A stretch of 64,000 bases of DNA. Source: Neolewinella persica DSM 23188 (lineage in GTDB: Bacteria; Bacteroidota; Bacteroidia; Chitinophagales; Saprospiraceae). Where the stretch lies: the NCBI RefSeq assembly GCF_000373105.1, contig NZ_KB890432.1, positions 47,070 to 111,069 on the forward strand, read 5' to 3'. The notes under the pieces are model-generated. The model did not search any database and was not told the origin of the DNA. It saw nothing but the letters and a program-made list of their open reading frames with translations. Made by a program: the position numbers and the translations under genes. Below, in pieces: positions 27,601 through 35,660 of this stretch. Each line of letters opens with the position of its first letter. The first letter of the stretch is position 1.

Positions 27601-27972
27601 ATGGCACGTTCATATCGTGACCTTGAAGTGTACAAAGTCTCCATCGAGTTATTTTACAGAACGCATCAACTTTCATTAAGACTACCAAAGTACGAGCTAT
27701 TCGAATTAGGAAGCCAACTTAGGAGGTCTTCTGACAGCATTAATTCAAATATCGTAGAAGGTTACGGTAGAAAAGAATACAAGAAAGACTTTCTCCGGTT
27801 CTTATCCATAGCACGTAGCAGTCATGATGAGACCGTTAATCATTTGGTGAAGATTTGCAGATTGTATCCTGAGTTCAGCGAGGAGACTGACACGTTGATT
27901 GCAGAATATGAAACGCTTGGTAAAAGGCTTTATAGCTTCCATCAATACGTCTTGAAAGATTGGCGATCTTGA
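27601..27972 (+). CDS. Four-helix-bundle protein of the 23S rRNA intervening-sequence (S23/IVP) family
   Basis: A 123-residue, mostly helical protein with the S23/IVP signature: an N-terminal YRDLEVYKVSIELF, then ELGSQLRRSSDSINSNIVEG, YGRKEYKKDFLRFL, and ARSSHDETVNHL. Its relatives are encoded in intervening sequences of 23S rRNA and, as Avd, in diversity-generating retroelements. They form pentamers or bundles that bind nucleic acid. No reverse transcriptase or rRNA is present here. The gene is more AT-rich than its surroundings and is enclosed by two facing arrays of 7-base repeats, as the rRNA intervening sequences are enclosed by complementary stems. A passenger or maintenance role in that element is my inference. 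Confidence 0.9.
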   Translation: MARSYRDLEVYKVSIELFYRTHQLSLRLPKYELFELGSQLRRSSDSINSNIVEGYGRKEYKKDFLRFLSIARSSHDETVNHLVKICRLYPEFSEETDTLIAEYETLGKRLYSFHQYVLKDWRS

Positions 27973-27978
27973 CTGTCC

Positions 27979-28041
27979 CAACCTGCAACCTGCAACTTGC
28001 AACCTGCAACTTGCAACCTGAAACCTGCAACCTGCAACCTG
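27979..28041. repeat. TGCAACC heptamer array, right arm (about 9 units)
   Basis: Eight full units of TGCAACC/TGCAACT/TGAAACC (27984-28039) plus partial units at both ends, in reverse complement orientation to the left arm at 27379-27470. The array ends directly against the stop codon of the TonB receptor gene (28042-28044). Confidence 0.92.
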
Positions 28042-30453
28042 TTAAAACTGAACCCGGTACTGAAAATCCGGAAAGAACCCTGATTGATACACCGTATTCA
28101 CTTGTCCGGTGACTGGGTTAAACCGTTCCTGAAAGACGTTCTCACGATTCGTCAGGTTCTGAAAATCAATGAAGAAGCTCTGGCTCAATTTCTTTGTGGG
28201 GCTATTTAGCTGGAAGCCAAACTTCAGGTCCATCCGGAAGTAATCCGCGTACCGTTCGCTGAAGGCGAGGCTTTCGTCCCGAATATCCGTCTGAAATTCC
28301 CGACTTGTCTCCAGGTCAACCGGACTATAATAACGGCCGCCGCTCCCCGTAACCCTGGCATTGATGGTAAACCGGTGCTGTTTATTTTTTCCGAAGGCCC
28401 ATTCCCGGCCAGCCAGGAAGTTAGCCACGTAGTTGTTATTGAAAGCCGTATTGCGTTCTACACCATCGCTGCCTTCATACCTACTCTCGAAGAGCGAGCT
28501 GGTAAAGAGCAGGTACCAGTTTTTGGCAAAATAGTGTTCCAGGGTAACTTCCACACCGTAGTTACGTCCGCTGCCTTCGTTGACCAGGCTTCCCCGCTCG
28601 GGGAAGACGAAATCGGCACCAGCGTTCAGGACGGAAAAGGAAGAAGAAAAGTTATCAACGGGGATATCCGTAAGGTTTTGGAAGTAAACTTCCGTCTTCA
28701 GGCGCCAATTAGGCGCAAAGGCCAGGTCACCGCCCAGGACGAAGTGATCTGCCAGCAGAAAACCCAGGTTTTGGTTGGCATCCGGGCTACCGGTGGTTAC
28801 GTCGCGGAAGAAGAAGACGGGCAGGGCAGGCGTCTGTGCGTGCCGGCCATACCCGGCGTTAAGGGTCAGTTTATCGGTTGCCTGGTAGCGGAGACCGAGG
28901 CGGGGTTCTGCGGCAAAGGCTTCGGATAAACTAAAGTACTGCAGGTGCAGACCGGCATTCAGGGTGGTTTTGGTTCCGATCCGGTACCGGGCTTGCCCGA
29001 AAGCCTGATACAAACCGAAAGCACCGTCAAAGTCACGGAGGCGATCCAGGTCCTGCACCCCGTCTTCGTCGCGGTCGGGTTGCCCGTCCCGGTCGTCCAC
29101 CAATGTCGTTAAGCCGATGGATTCTGCCTGCAGACCAGTCCGGATGGTAAGGCGGTTACTAAGCTTACTGTTCAAGTAAGATTTGATGCTGTAGCGGGTG
29201 GTGTTATCGTCCACATCGGTAAAAAGCAGGCCATCTCCTCCTTCGTCGTTGAGGGCAAATTCCTGAAATTCGTTTCCTTGTACCGAGCCGCTGATGATGG
29301 TCCGCAGGTAGGTATTGTCCCCCGTGATCAGGTTGTGGCGCAAACCCAGTACGCCGAAATAGCTGTCGGCGTAGGCGTTCCGATCGGGGTTGGCGAATAA
29401 ATCGGTTGAATCGATCTCCGTACCCCGGAAATCAATATTGCTCGTCCCCCCGATGCCGAAGAGGGAAAACTTACCTGCCTTGGAATTTCCAAAATCGATG
29501 TTGAAAGTAAGGTCGCGATAGTCTGGCGTAGCGGCGGTCCCGATGGGGATACCGATGGCTTCGGCGAAGCCGACAAAGCTGTTGCGGAAGCTGACGACAA
29601 AGTTGCCCCTCCTTTTGTTGAGCGGACCTTCGGCCATGGCCTCCAGGCCGGAGAAGGTGCCAAGTTGGGCCATAAACTCGTAGCGATCCCGGTTGCCCTT
29701 GCGTAACTGGAGGTCGAAGACCCCACCGATCGCATTGCCGTATTCTGCGGCAAAAGCAGAAGTAGCGAAGTCAGAATTCCCGAGCATATTTGGATTCAGG
29801 GCGGAGACCGGGCCGCCGGTAGTTCCCAGGGTAGAAAAGTGGTTCGGGTTGGGGATCGGTATACCCTCCAGTTGCCAGAGCAGGCCGGTGGGAGAGTTAC
29901 CACGAATAACAATGTCGTTGCGGCTATCGTCGGAGGTCGCCACACCCGCCAGGTTGGTGGCCATTCGGCTTACATCTGCCCGACCACCGGCGAAGCGGTT
30001 GACGCTTTCTGCGGTAAAGGTCTGGCTGGAGACCGTCGCCATCTCATTCATCGCTTCCCCGGGCCTCGTTTTCGCCGTCACGGTTACGGCGGCCAGTTCA
30101 GCGATGCTTTCTTCCAGACTCAGGTTCAGAATCACCTCCTTGCCCGTCGTCACCATCACGTTCGGGAGGTTCCGACCTTCGTAACCGAGGTAACTCAGCC
30201 GGAGGGTATGGCGACCTGGTGGGATGTTCTCCAATCGGAACTGGCCATCGAGATCAGTCGTAGTACCCCGGGTAGGTTCCACCGTCAACAATTCAACGGT
30301 AGCGCCAATGAGGGGCATTTCCGATTGTGCATCGGTGAGGTAGCCCTTGATGGTTTGCGCGGACAGGCTGACGGCCAGCGCCAGCATAAATATAAGGGTG
30401 AGAATAAGTTTGCTGATCAGGTTGGCCTGACTAATGGAGTTGAATAGTGGCAT
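28042..30453 (-). CDS. TonB-dependent receptor with carboxypeptidase-like regulatory domain
   Basis: An 803-residue outer-membrane receptor. It has a signal peptide (to about residue 33, ...SLSAQ), a CarboxypepD_reg-like domain (TIKGYLTDAQSEMPLIGATV ... LSYLGYEG), a plug domain with RPGEAMNE and DIVIRGNSPTGLLWQLEGI, then a 22-strand barrel ending in FQYRVQF. I chose the ATG at 30453. The open frame continues to 30624 but only through repeats. Substrates of such receptors range from metal chelates to oligopeptides and sugars. There is no SusD partner, so a carbohydrate role is not supported. The stop codon adjoins the heptamer array. Confidence 0.9.
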   Translation of the reverse strand: MPLFNSISQANLISKLILTLIFMLALAVSLSAQTIKGYLTDAQSEMPLIGATVELLTVEPTRGTTTDLDGQFRLENIPPGRHTLRLSYLGYEGRNLPNVMVTTGKEVILNLSLEESIAELAAVTVTAKTRPGEAMNEMATVSSQTFTAESVNRFAGGRADVSRMATNLAGVATSDDSRNDIVIRGNSPTGLLWQLEGIPIPNPNHFSTLGTTGGPVSALNPNMLGNSDFATSAFAAEYGNAIGGVFDLQLRKGNRDRYEFMAQLGTFSGLEAMAEGPLNKRRGNFVVSFRNSFVGFAEAIGIPIGTAATPDYRDLTFNIDFGNSKAGKFSLFGIGGTSNIDFRGTEIDSTDLFANPDRNAYADSYFGVLGLRHNLITGDNTYLRTIISGSVQGNEFQEFALNDEGGDGLLFTDVDDNTTRYSIKSYLNSKLSNRLTIRTGLQAESIGLTTLVDDRDGQPDRDEDGVQDLDRLRDFDGAFGLYQAFGQARYRIGTKTTLNAGLHLQYFSLSEAFAAEPRLGLRYQATDKLTLNAGYGRHAQTPALPVFFFRDVTTGSPDANQNLGFLLADHFVLGGDLAFAPNWRLKTEVYFQNLTDIPVDNFSSSFSVLNAGADFVFPERGSLVNEGSGRNYGVEVTLEHYFAKNWYLLFTSSLFESRYEGSDGVERNTAFNNNYVANFLAGREWAFGKNKQHRFTINARVTGSGGRYYSPVDLETSREFQTDIRDESLAFSERYADYFRMDLKFGFQLNSPTKKLSQSFFIDFQNLTNRENVFQERFNPVTGQVNTVYQSGFFPDFQYRVQF

Positions 30454-30486
30454 CTTTGGGGTTTTCGTTGCCACAAATAAGCAGGG

Positions 30487-30504
30487 GGCGGGGCCGCAGG
30501 TGCA
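30487..30504 (+). repeat. GC-rich 18-mer repeat (unpaired)
   Basis: An exact copy of GGCGGGGCCGCAGGTGCA about 35 bp upstream of the TonB receptor start. No facing partner was recognised within the spacer. Confidence 0.8.
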
Positions 30505-30552
30505 AGGAGGGGTTGGGTGAAGCGTCGTTATTACGGGGTGAGCTGTTTTTTT

Positions 30553-30664
30553 AACCACTAAGGCTGTCAGGGCACTAAGCGCTACACTAAGGAGAAAAGA
30601 AAGGCAACGTAGTTTTTCAACCATATAAGGGCATTAAGAACACTAAGCACTACACTAAGAAGAA
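30553..30664. repeat. Two copies of an ACTAAG-type dispersed repeat
   Basis: Each copy is about 42-46 bp and contains, in order, (A)CCA..TAAG, GGCA(C/T)TAAG and CTACACTAAG followed by purines. They lie at 30553-30597 and 30619-30664. A third copy in reverse orientation is at 43513-43554. Confidence 0.75.
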
Positions 30665-30853
30665 GGAAAAAGAAGCTAAAAATATCAAGCTCGAGTAGAT
30701 CCAGTAGCAATCAGATAAACTTTTGTCCGGCTTCGCCAGACCAAAAGAATTTGTTGGACGGCCTTACCGCCCGTCCGACGGATGCTTTCCTGTTTGCGAC
30801 GTAGAAACAGAAACGGGAAAGTCCGTCTGACGGGTCTTGGGACCTATATCTCG

Positions 30854-32008
30854 TTACCTGCCTGCTGAGTTTGACAAGTACTCCAGTTCCTTCAGTTTCA
30901 ACTCCTCCAGTTCTTCCTGTTCCAGCTCTTCCGCCGTTGGCGGGAGCAATCGAAACTGCTCCCGTCCAACCTCAATCGGCCAAGTCTTTTCGTGCATACC
31001 TCCGGTGATCGGATTGGGGACCAGCAAAAAAACTTCCCACTCGTATCCAACACGCCCACTTATCCCGGTGGCGGGCAGATCGGTTTCCGGCCAGGGCAAA
31101 ACAGCTTCATACAGGTGCCCCTCTCGACGGGATACCTCCCCGAAAGGAAATATTTTCCGATACAGGGTCTTTCTTTCCTTTGCCTCCTGCTCTCCATTCT
31201 TAACTACAAAGTGCTCTATAAACCGGTATCCTACCATTGCTTTTTTCAGCTGGCCGTTCCCCCGGTCAAGAATCCGGAGTCGTAACCGGCCGTCTCTCAA
31301 CGGCTGAATTTCCATCGGCGTCATTTGGAAGACACTCAGCCGAACCAATAGCCAGCCAATGAACACCACTAGTATAAGCAGGGGCATTACCAGCCAATCT
31401 TCAAAATCTTTGCCGATCGCTCCGGCGGCCATAAAGGCAATCGTAAAAATAAAAGGAACCAGAAAAGCCACTGTCAAAAAAGACGAGACATCAATCAAAT
31501 CAATGGGCAACTCTTGCGGAGCCACCACGTAGGTACCTTTACCGTATTTAACCCAGATCTCAAAAGAGGTGCCATGCCTTGGATCTCCGGTAAATACCTG
31601 GGAGACCTTTGCTATAAAGCTCTGGTCATATTGCCCAGCGTCGTAATCCAGGAATACCCTCAACCTCCAATAAGAATTTAAGGCCTCTCCCTTATAGCTG
31701 GGCCGGGGAAACCTATAATTTATTTTTACCGGAAACTTATACAATTTCCCTTCTTTGAGGGTTTCCGGCGTCGGAAAATGAATTGTCTTTGCCTTTATCG
31801 TAGCCGTCTCCAATACACCTTCTATAATGTAGTCCAGATGGAGGACGATATGCCTTAACTCCATGTCTTTCAGAGGAGCAACCAATATTTCTCCCTCCAA
31901 TCGGTCTCCCAGAAGGTAAAAACCGCCCGCTGTCAACCCCGACAATCCCAGACCTACCTCAGCTTTTGCCTGGTCTCCGGTAAAAGCATAAGGAGTTTGA
32001 GGAGTCAT
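30854..32008 (-). CDS. Membrane protein of unknown function with possible arrestin-like N-terminal domain
   Basis: A 384-residue protein not recognised with certainty. Residues 15-160 are beta-rich with 'GDRLEGEILVAPLKDMELRH', reminiscent of arrestin/Spo0M-like beta-sandwich proteins. Two membrane helices follow (about 178-200 and 207-228). A second beta domain extends to about residue 350, and the tail is a Glu/Leu-rich stretch (EELEQEELEELKLKELEYL) likely to be coiled. There is no signal peptide, so the N-terminus is probably cytoplasmic. It stands alone. The function cannot be assigned. Confidence 0.7.
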   Translation of the reverse strand: MTPQTPYAFTGDQAKAEVGLGLSGLTAGGFYLLGDRLEGEILVAPLKDMELRHIVLHLDYIIEGVLETATIKAKTIHFPTPETLKEGKLYKFPVKINYRFPRPSYKGEALNSYWRLRVFLDYDAGQYDQSFIAKVSQVFTGDPRHGTSFEIWVKYGKGTYVVAPQELPIDLIDVSSFLTVAFLVPFIFTIAFMAAGAIGKDFEDWLVMPLLILVVFIGWLLVRLSVFQMTPMEIQPLRDGRLRLRILDRGNGQLKKAMVGYRFIEHFVVKNGEQEAKERKTLYRKIFPFGEVSRREGHLYEAVLPWPETDLPATGISGRVGYEWEVFLLVPNPITGGMHEKTWPIEVGREQFRLLPPTAEELEQEELEELKLKELEYLSNSAGR

Positions 32009-32066
32009 ACTAGGTTCTCAGTTGTTGAAGATAGGCTTTTGAAAAAAGTTGCTTTATCTGCTTCCA

Positions 32067-32153
32067 TTTGTAAATATGTATAAGTACGACAACTACGGCA
32101 AGTGTTCGAAAACTATTTTTTTACGCTGGTTTGTAAATATGTATAAGTACGAC
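32067..32153. repeat. Pair of 24-bp direct repeats, 63 bp apart
   Basis: Identical 24-mers at 32067-32090 and 32130-32153 share the core GTAAATATGTATAAGTACGA. The start-to-start distance is 63 bp. The reverse complement of the core is found again as a 63-bp-spaced pair at 58347-58370 and 58410-58433. The pair lies in the spacer upstream of the CPBP-family gene. Confidence 0.85.
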
Positions 32154-32256
32154 AAAAGCGATAAGTATCGGCAATTTACTTTTCCTCCAAATAACTCTAA
32201 GAATCATTCGTCGAAAACCTCCTGACCATCCCGGTCATCCTTTCCATCTTCGGCAT

Positions 32257-32886
32257 ATGCAAATCTCTAACCGCACCCGCTTATATGAAATCATCGCCGC
32301 CGCACTCACCGGAATCGGCAAAGTCGTCTTTATCAACCTAATCGACTTGCGGCTCCCCTACATCATCCTTACCATAGCAGGCTGGCTGGGCTACGTCATT
32401 TACCGGTACCGGCAGCAGCCGGAGGTCATAAAATACTGGGGCCTGGGGACAAATAACTTCCGTAAATCTTTTCTTCAACTCCTGCCCGTTGCCTTGGGCT
32501 GCATCGCGCTATTCGTGGGCATCGGCTTCTATTTCCAGACGGAGGTACTCGATTGGAGCCTGCTGCTGATCCTTCTCCTCTACCCCATCTGGGGCATCCT
32601 GCAGCAGTTTCTGGTGCTGGGCATTTACAGCCGTAACCTGGCCGACGGCTGGGGCGGGCAACGGTCTGAAGCTGTGGTCATCGGCCTCACGGCGGTACTT
32701 TTCGCCATCATTCATTATCCTTCCCCGATGCTGATCGGGGCGACCTTCCTGCTGGCCATCGTTTATACCTGGCTGTTTTTGCGGGGGAGCAGCATCCTGG
32801 CGCTGGGCATTTACCACGGTTGGCTCGGCGGGGTATTCTTTTATACGGTATTGGGTCGGAATCCGTGGTTGGAGGCTTTTGGGTAG
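32257..32886 (+). CDS. CPBP-family intramembrane protein, protease motif degenerate
   Basis: A 209-residue membrane protein with about six helices and the fold pattern of CPBP (Rce1/CAAX-type) metalloproteases. Motif 2 (FAIIHYPSP, FxxxH) and motif 3 (HGWLGGVF) are visible. Motif 1, normally EExxxR, reads GILQQFLVLG: the two glutamates are glutamines and the arginine is missing. Catalysis by the usual mechanism is therefore doubtful. It may act as an inactive scaffold or immunity-type protein. It is a single gene, followed 11 bp later by a paired GC-rich repeat. Confidence 0.8.
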   Translation: MQISNRTRLYEIIAAALTGIGKVVFINLIDLRLPYIILTIAGWLGYVIYRYRQQPEVIKYWGLGTNNFRKSFLQLLPVALGCIALFVGIGFYFQTEVLDWSLLLILLLYPIWGILQQFLVLGIYSRNLADGWGGQRSEAVVIGLTAVLFAIIHYPSPMLIGATFLLAIVYTWLFLRGSSILALGIYHGWLGGVFFYTVLGRNPWLEAFG

Positions 32887-32897
32887 GTGATAGTTGG

Positions 32898-32998
32898 GGC
32901 GCGGCCGCAGGTGCAGTGACCGACTTTAACAAACAGCCAACCGGGACAACCATTCTCACTGCTCCTTAATTCCCCATCTTTGCACCTGCGGCCCCGCC
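32898..32998. repeat. Facing pair of the GC-rich 18-mer
   Basis: GGCGCGGCCGCAGGTGCA at 32898-32915 faces TGCACCTGCGGCCCCGCC at 32981-32998. There is one mismatch between the arms, and 65 bp lie between them. The pair lies between the CPBP-family gene stop and the T9SS hydrolase start. Confidence 0.85.
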
Positions 32999-33034
32999 CC
33001 GAAAACATTCTACCCAAAAACCAATTATTACGAT

Positions 33035-34468
33035 ATGAAAAAAATATTACTCCTTCTTCTGGTTTGCTCCACGGCCTTCGTCTCCGCCCAGGAGGTAATT
33101 TCCGCCGAGGTACAGACGCCAACATTTGCGGCAGTTCTCAACATCGTTCTGCCCATCAACGTAACTTATAACGTAAAAAACTATAAGATAACTTACACTA
33201 CCGTTGACGCGCTTGGACAACCCGATACCGCAACCGGTCTGTTGTGCGTACCCGACAACAACGACTTCGTCTGGCCACTGGTCATTTATAACCACGGCAC
33301 TATTGCCAGCCGGGACCTCGCCCCAAGTGTGGAAGGCGTGTTGGAACGCATCCTTATTCAGGGCTTTTCGGCCAGCGGCTTCATCGCATTAGCCCCGGAC
33401 TACCTCGGTCTGGGCGGCAGCGACGGCCCCCACCCTTACCTGCACGCCGACTCCGAAGCCAGCGCAGGTAAGGACATGATCATCGCCGTAAAAAAGTGGC
33501 TCGATGCAGAAAACATCCGGGAAAACGATCAGCTCTTCATCACCGGCTACAGCCAGGGCGGGCATGCCTCCGCTGCCCTTCACCAGCGCCTGGAAATGGA
33601 TACCGACGGGGAACTGCAGGTTACCGCTGCCGCACACCTATCGGCACCATTTGATATTTCCCCGCCGTCTCCGCTACTGCTTGGACTTACCAACGTACCC
33701 CCGGTTTCCCTCTCCTTTTTTACCCACACCCTCATCAGCTACAACAGCGTTTACGGCCTGTACGGTAATGGCAGTGCAGACAGCCTTTTTGTGGAACCTT
33801 ACCTGACCGAAGTCAACCGTTTCCTTACTGAGGAAATTGACCTGTATGAGATGGGCAATGAATTGGATGCCCTGTTGCGTGAGAACAGTCACGTTGCTGG
33901 TCAGATGTTCGTCGAGCAATTCGTAGAAGATGTTCTGGACGCTGACCCTGCGCTGTTCAATGCTTACAACGCCAACGACGTTTTCGACTGGGCGCCGCAG
34001 TCTCCCACCCTGATCTACTACTGCAACGCCGACGAAACCGTTAACCCCGCCAATTCGATTCTCGCCGATGCTACCATGCGCGCCAACGGTGCTACCGGCA
34101 TTGTACTGGAAGACGGTGGGGCACTCAACCATGGCGACTGCGCCGTTCCTGCTGCCGTTCGTGCCCTGATGTTTTTCCAGGCGGAGGCCAATACCTACCC
34201 CGTCAGCCTCGGCACTCCGGCCTCCCGGCCGGAGCTGAAACTCGTCCCTAACCCGGTGGCCGCAGGCCACGCCATCCAAGTACAAGGGCTCTCCGCTACG
34301 CCCCGGCCATATGTTATCTACGACATCTCGGGCCGCCGTGTCCTTGATGGCTCCACCACTTCTTCTGGCAACATCAACCTACCTGAAGCGCTGCCTAAGG
34401 GATGGAATGTGCTTCGCGTTGGATTGGAGGACGGGACTTCCGTTGTTCGGCGGTTTTTAGTTCAGTAG
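33035..34468 (+). CDS. Secreted alpha/beta hydrolase with T9SS sorting domain
   Basis: A 477-residue protein. It has a signal peptide (MKKILLLLLVCSTAFVSAQ), an alpha/beta-hydrolase body of the secretory-lipase type with nucleophile motif GYSQGG (Ser173), a late Asp in YCNADETVNP and a His in LNHGDC. The C-terminal 80 residues form a type A type-IX-secretion sorting domain (LVPNPVAAGHAIQVQG ... YDISGRRVLDG ... VVRRFLVQ). It is thus exported through the outer membrane and probably surface-anchored or released. The expected reaction is ester or peptide bond hydrolysis. The substrate is unknown. The stop codon is the first base triplet of an inverted repeat shared with the next gene. Confidence 0.88.
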   Translation: MKKILLLLLVCSTAFVSAQEVISAEVQTPTFAAVLNIVLPINVTYNVKNYKITYTTVDALGQPDTATGLLCVPDNNDFVWPLVIYNHGTIASRDLAPSVEGVLERILIQGFSASGFIALAPDYLGLGGSDGPHPYLHADSEASAGKDMIIAVKKWLDAENIRENDQLFITGYSQGGHASAALHQRLEMDTDGELQVTAAAHLSAPFDISPPSPLLLGLTNVPPVSLSFFTHTLISYNSVYGLYGNGSADSLFVEPYLTEVNRFLTEEIDLYEMGNELDALLRENSHVAGQMFVEQFVEDVLDADPALFNAYNANDVFDWAPQSPTLIYYCNADETVNPANSILADATMRANGATGIVLEDGGALNHGDCAVPAAVRALMFFQAEANTYPVSLGTPASRPELKLVPNPVAAGHAIQVQGLSATPRPYVIYDISGRRVLDGSTTSSGNINLPEALPKGWNVLRVGLEDGTSVVRRFLVQ

Positions 34469-34571
34469 TTCATAGTTCAATAGTCGGCTGCCGCAAGGAA
34501 GGAACGAGCGGAAGCGAGCATTACCGTGCGGCAGTCGACGATTAAACTATTCAACTACAGACTATGAACTA
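34466..34571. repeat. Inverted repeat overlapping the stop codons of two convergent genes
   Basis: TAGTTCATAG (34466-34475) faces CTATGAACTA (34562-34571). Inside, AATAGT faces ACTATT and CTGCCGCA (34488-34495) faces TGCGGCAG (34527-34534). The left arm begins at the hydrolase stop codon. The right arm includes the last codons and stop of the LuxE-like gene (stop at 34555-34557). Confidence 0.75.
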
Positions 34572-35553
34572 ACAAGTTACACCCCCGCACATCACTGGCA
34601 TCCATTCTGCCCAGCACTTCAAAGGTACCGTCGGCGTTTACTCGTCCGAGATCATCCGTGGCGATGAAGCTGATGGTGTTCAGGTTAGCGAGGTCGATGA
34701 GGTTCAATGCACCGGTTTTGCCGGGAGCGGTTGCGGTTAGCGGATCGGTAATTTCCCGGGTTGTTGCCCGCAGCGTTGGTGCGGGATAGAACAGCCCTGC
34801 CTCAGGCGCATAGGCCTGGCTCAGCAATTCGGTCATTCCGTATTCGGAGTGAATATTTTTCACGTTGAAGGCTTCGGACAAAGTACCGTGTAATTCTTCT
34901 CTGGTCATCTCCCTGCGGCGGCCCTTCATGCCCCCCGTTTCCATGATGATGAATTTACTAAGATCACCGGGGTAGGATTCCGCCAGGTCCAGCAGGGCAA
35001 AGCTGACCCCGATCAGCAGAGGTGCCGGCCCTTCATGGTGCGCCTGGATCCAGGTCAGTCTTTTCTGCAATGCGGTTAAATCGTCAAGAAAGAACCCGGA
35101 AAGTTCGTGTCCTGACTGGCGGATAAAATCGTCGGCCATAAAGACGAGACTGGAGCCCGTCCGCTCGAGGTACGCGGGTAGCAACGCTAATACGGGGCGA
35201 TCTTTCAGCGGTCCATATTGAGTATTGAAAGCTTCGCGCGCATTAGTCCGGTACCATTCCTCGTTACGCAACGGATGACGACTCGTGGTACTACCCGTTG
35301 TCCCGCTGCTGCTGAACGTCCGAACCGGTTCCCACTCCCCGCTACGCAGGGTGTAGCGTTTAAATAATGCGATGGGTAAGTACGGAATGTCTTCCATCCG
35401 GCGAACGGATACGGGGTCTACGCGCAACAATTCAAGGAACTGCGCGTAAATAAGGTTGTGCTTTGCCTGGTACTGAAAAACATCCAACGCAATGGTTGGG
35501 AAGGTGGCCGGGCTGACGGCACGGATGCGTTCCGGTAATTCGCCACGCTTCAT
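34555..35553 (-). CDS. LuxE/acyl-protein synthetase family protein
   Basis: A 332-residue adenylate-forming enzyme of the LuxE/PaaK-like group. The AMP-binding motif SSGTTGSTTSRHPL is clear, and the central GGMKGRRREMTREEL and HSEYGMTELLSQAY match the family. Enzymes of this group activate fatty acids or acyl groups as adenylates and transfer them to a protein or carrier. No luciferase or reductase genes are present, so a bioluminescence role is not supported. The last residues (NLLVHSL) are encoded by an inverted repeat, suggesting the natural C-terminus was altered or extended. Confidence 0.82.
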   Translation of the reverse strand: MKRGELPERIRAVSPATFPTIALDVFQYQAKHNLIYAQFLELLRVDPVSVRRMEDIPYLPIALFKRYTLRSGEWEPVRTFSSSGTTGSTTSRHPLRNEEWYRTNAREAFNTQYGPLKDRPVLALLPAYLERTGSSLVFMADDFIRQSGHELSGFFLDDLTALQKRLTWIQAHHEGPAPLLIGVSFALLDLAESYPGDLSKFIIMETGGMKGRRREMTREELHGTLSEAFNVKNIHSEYGMTELLSQAYAPEAGLFYPAPTLRATTREITDPLTATAPGKTGALNLIDLANLNTISFIATDDLGRVNADGTFEVLGRMDASDVRGCNLLVHSL

Positions 35554-35660
35554 TTACAATGATTGTTGAACTGGTTAGGTAATTTAGAGAAACCTTGCAT
35601 CTAAATACCGACAAAACTTCTTAAGGTTGCTTTCCCACCAAACAAACTAACCGACTAACC

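Larger units (their letters stand above)
30454..30853. other. Gene-free stretch with dispersed repeats
   Basis: About 400 bp upstream of the TonB receptor. It holds one GC-rich 18-mer (30487-30504) and two copies of an ACTAAG-type repeat (30553-30597 and 30619-30664). The remainder (about 30670-30853) shows GTCCG/CGGAC-rich stretches and no gene. Confidence 0.6.

Noticed and set aside
27601..27972. Diversity-generating retroelement (Avd)
   Set aside because: The protein family is shared, but no reverse transcriptase, template repeat or variable target was found nearby.
30454..30624. N-terminal extension of the TonB receptor
   Set aside because: It translates the ACTAAG and GC-rich repeats. 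A normal signal peptide begins at 30453.
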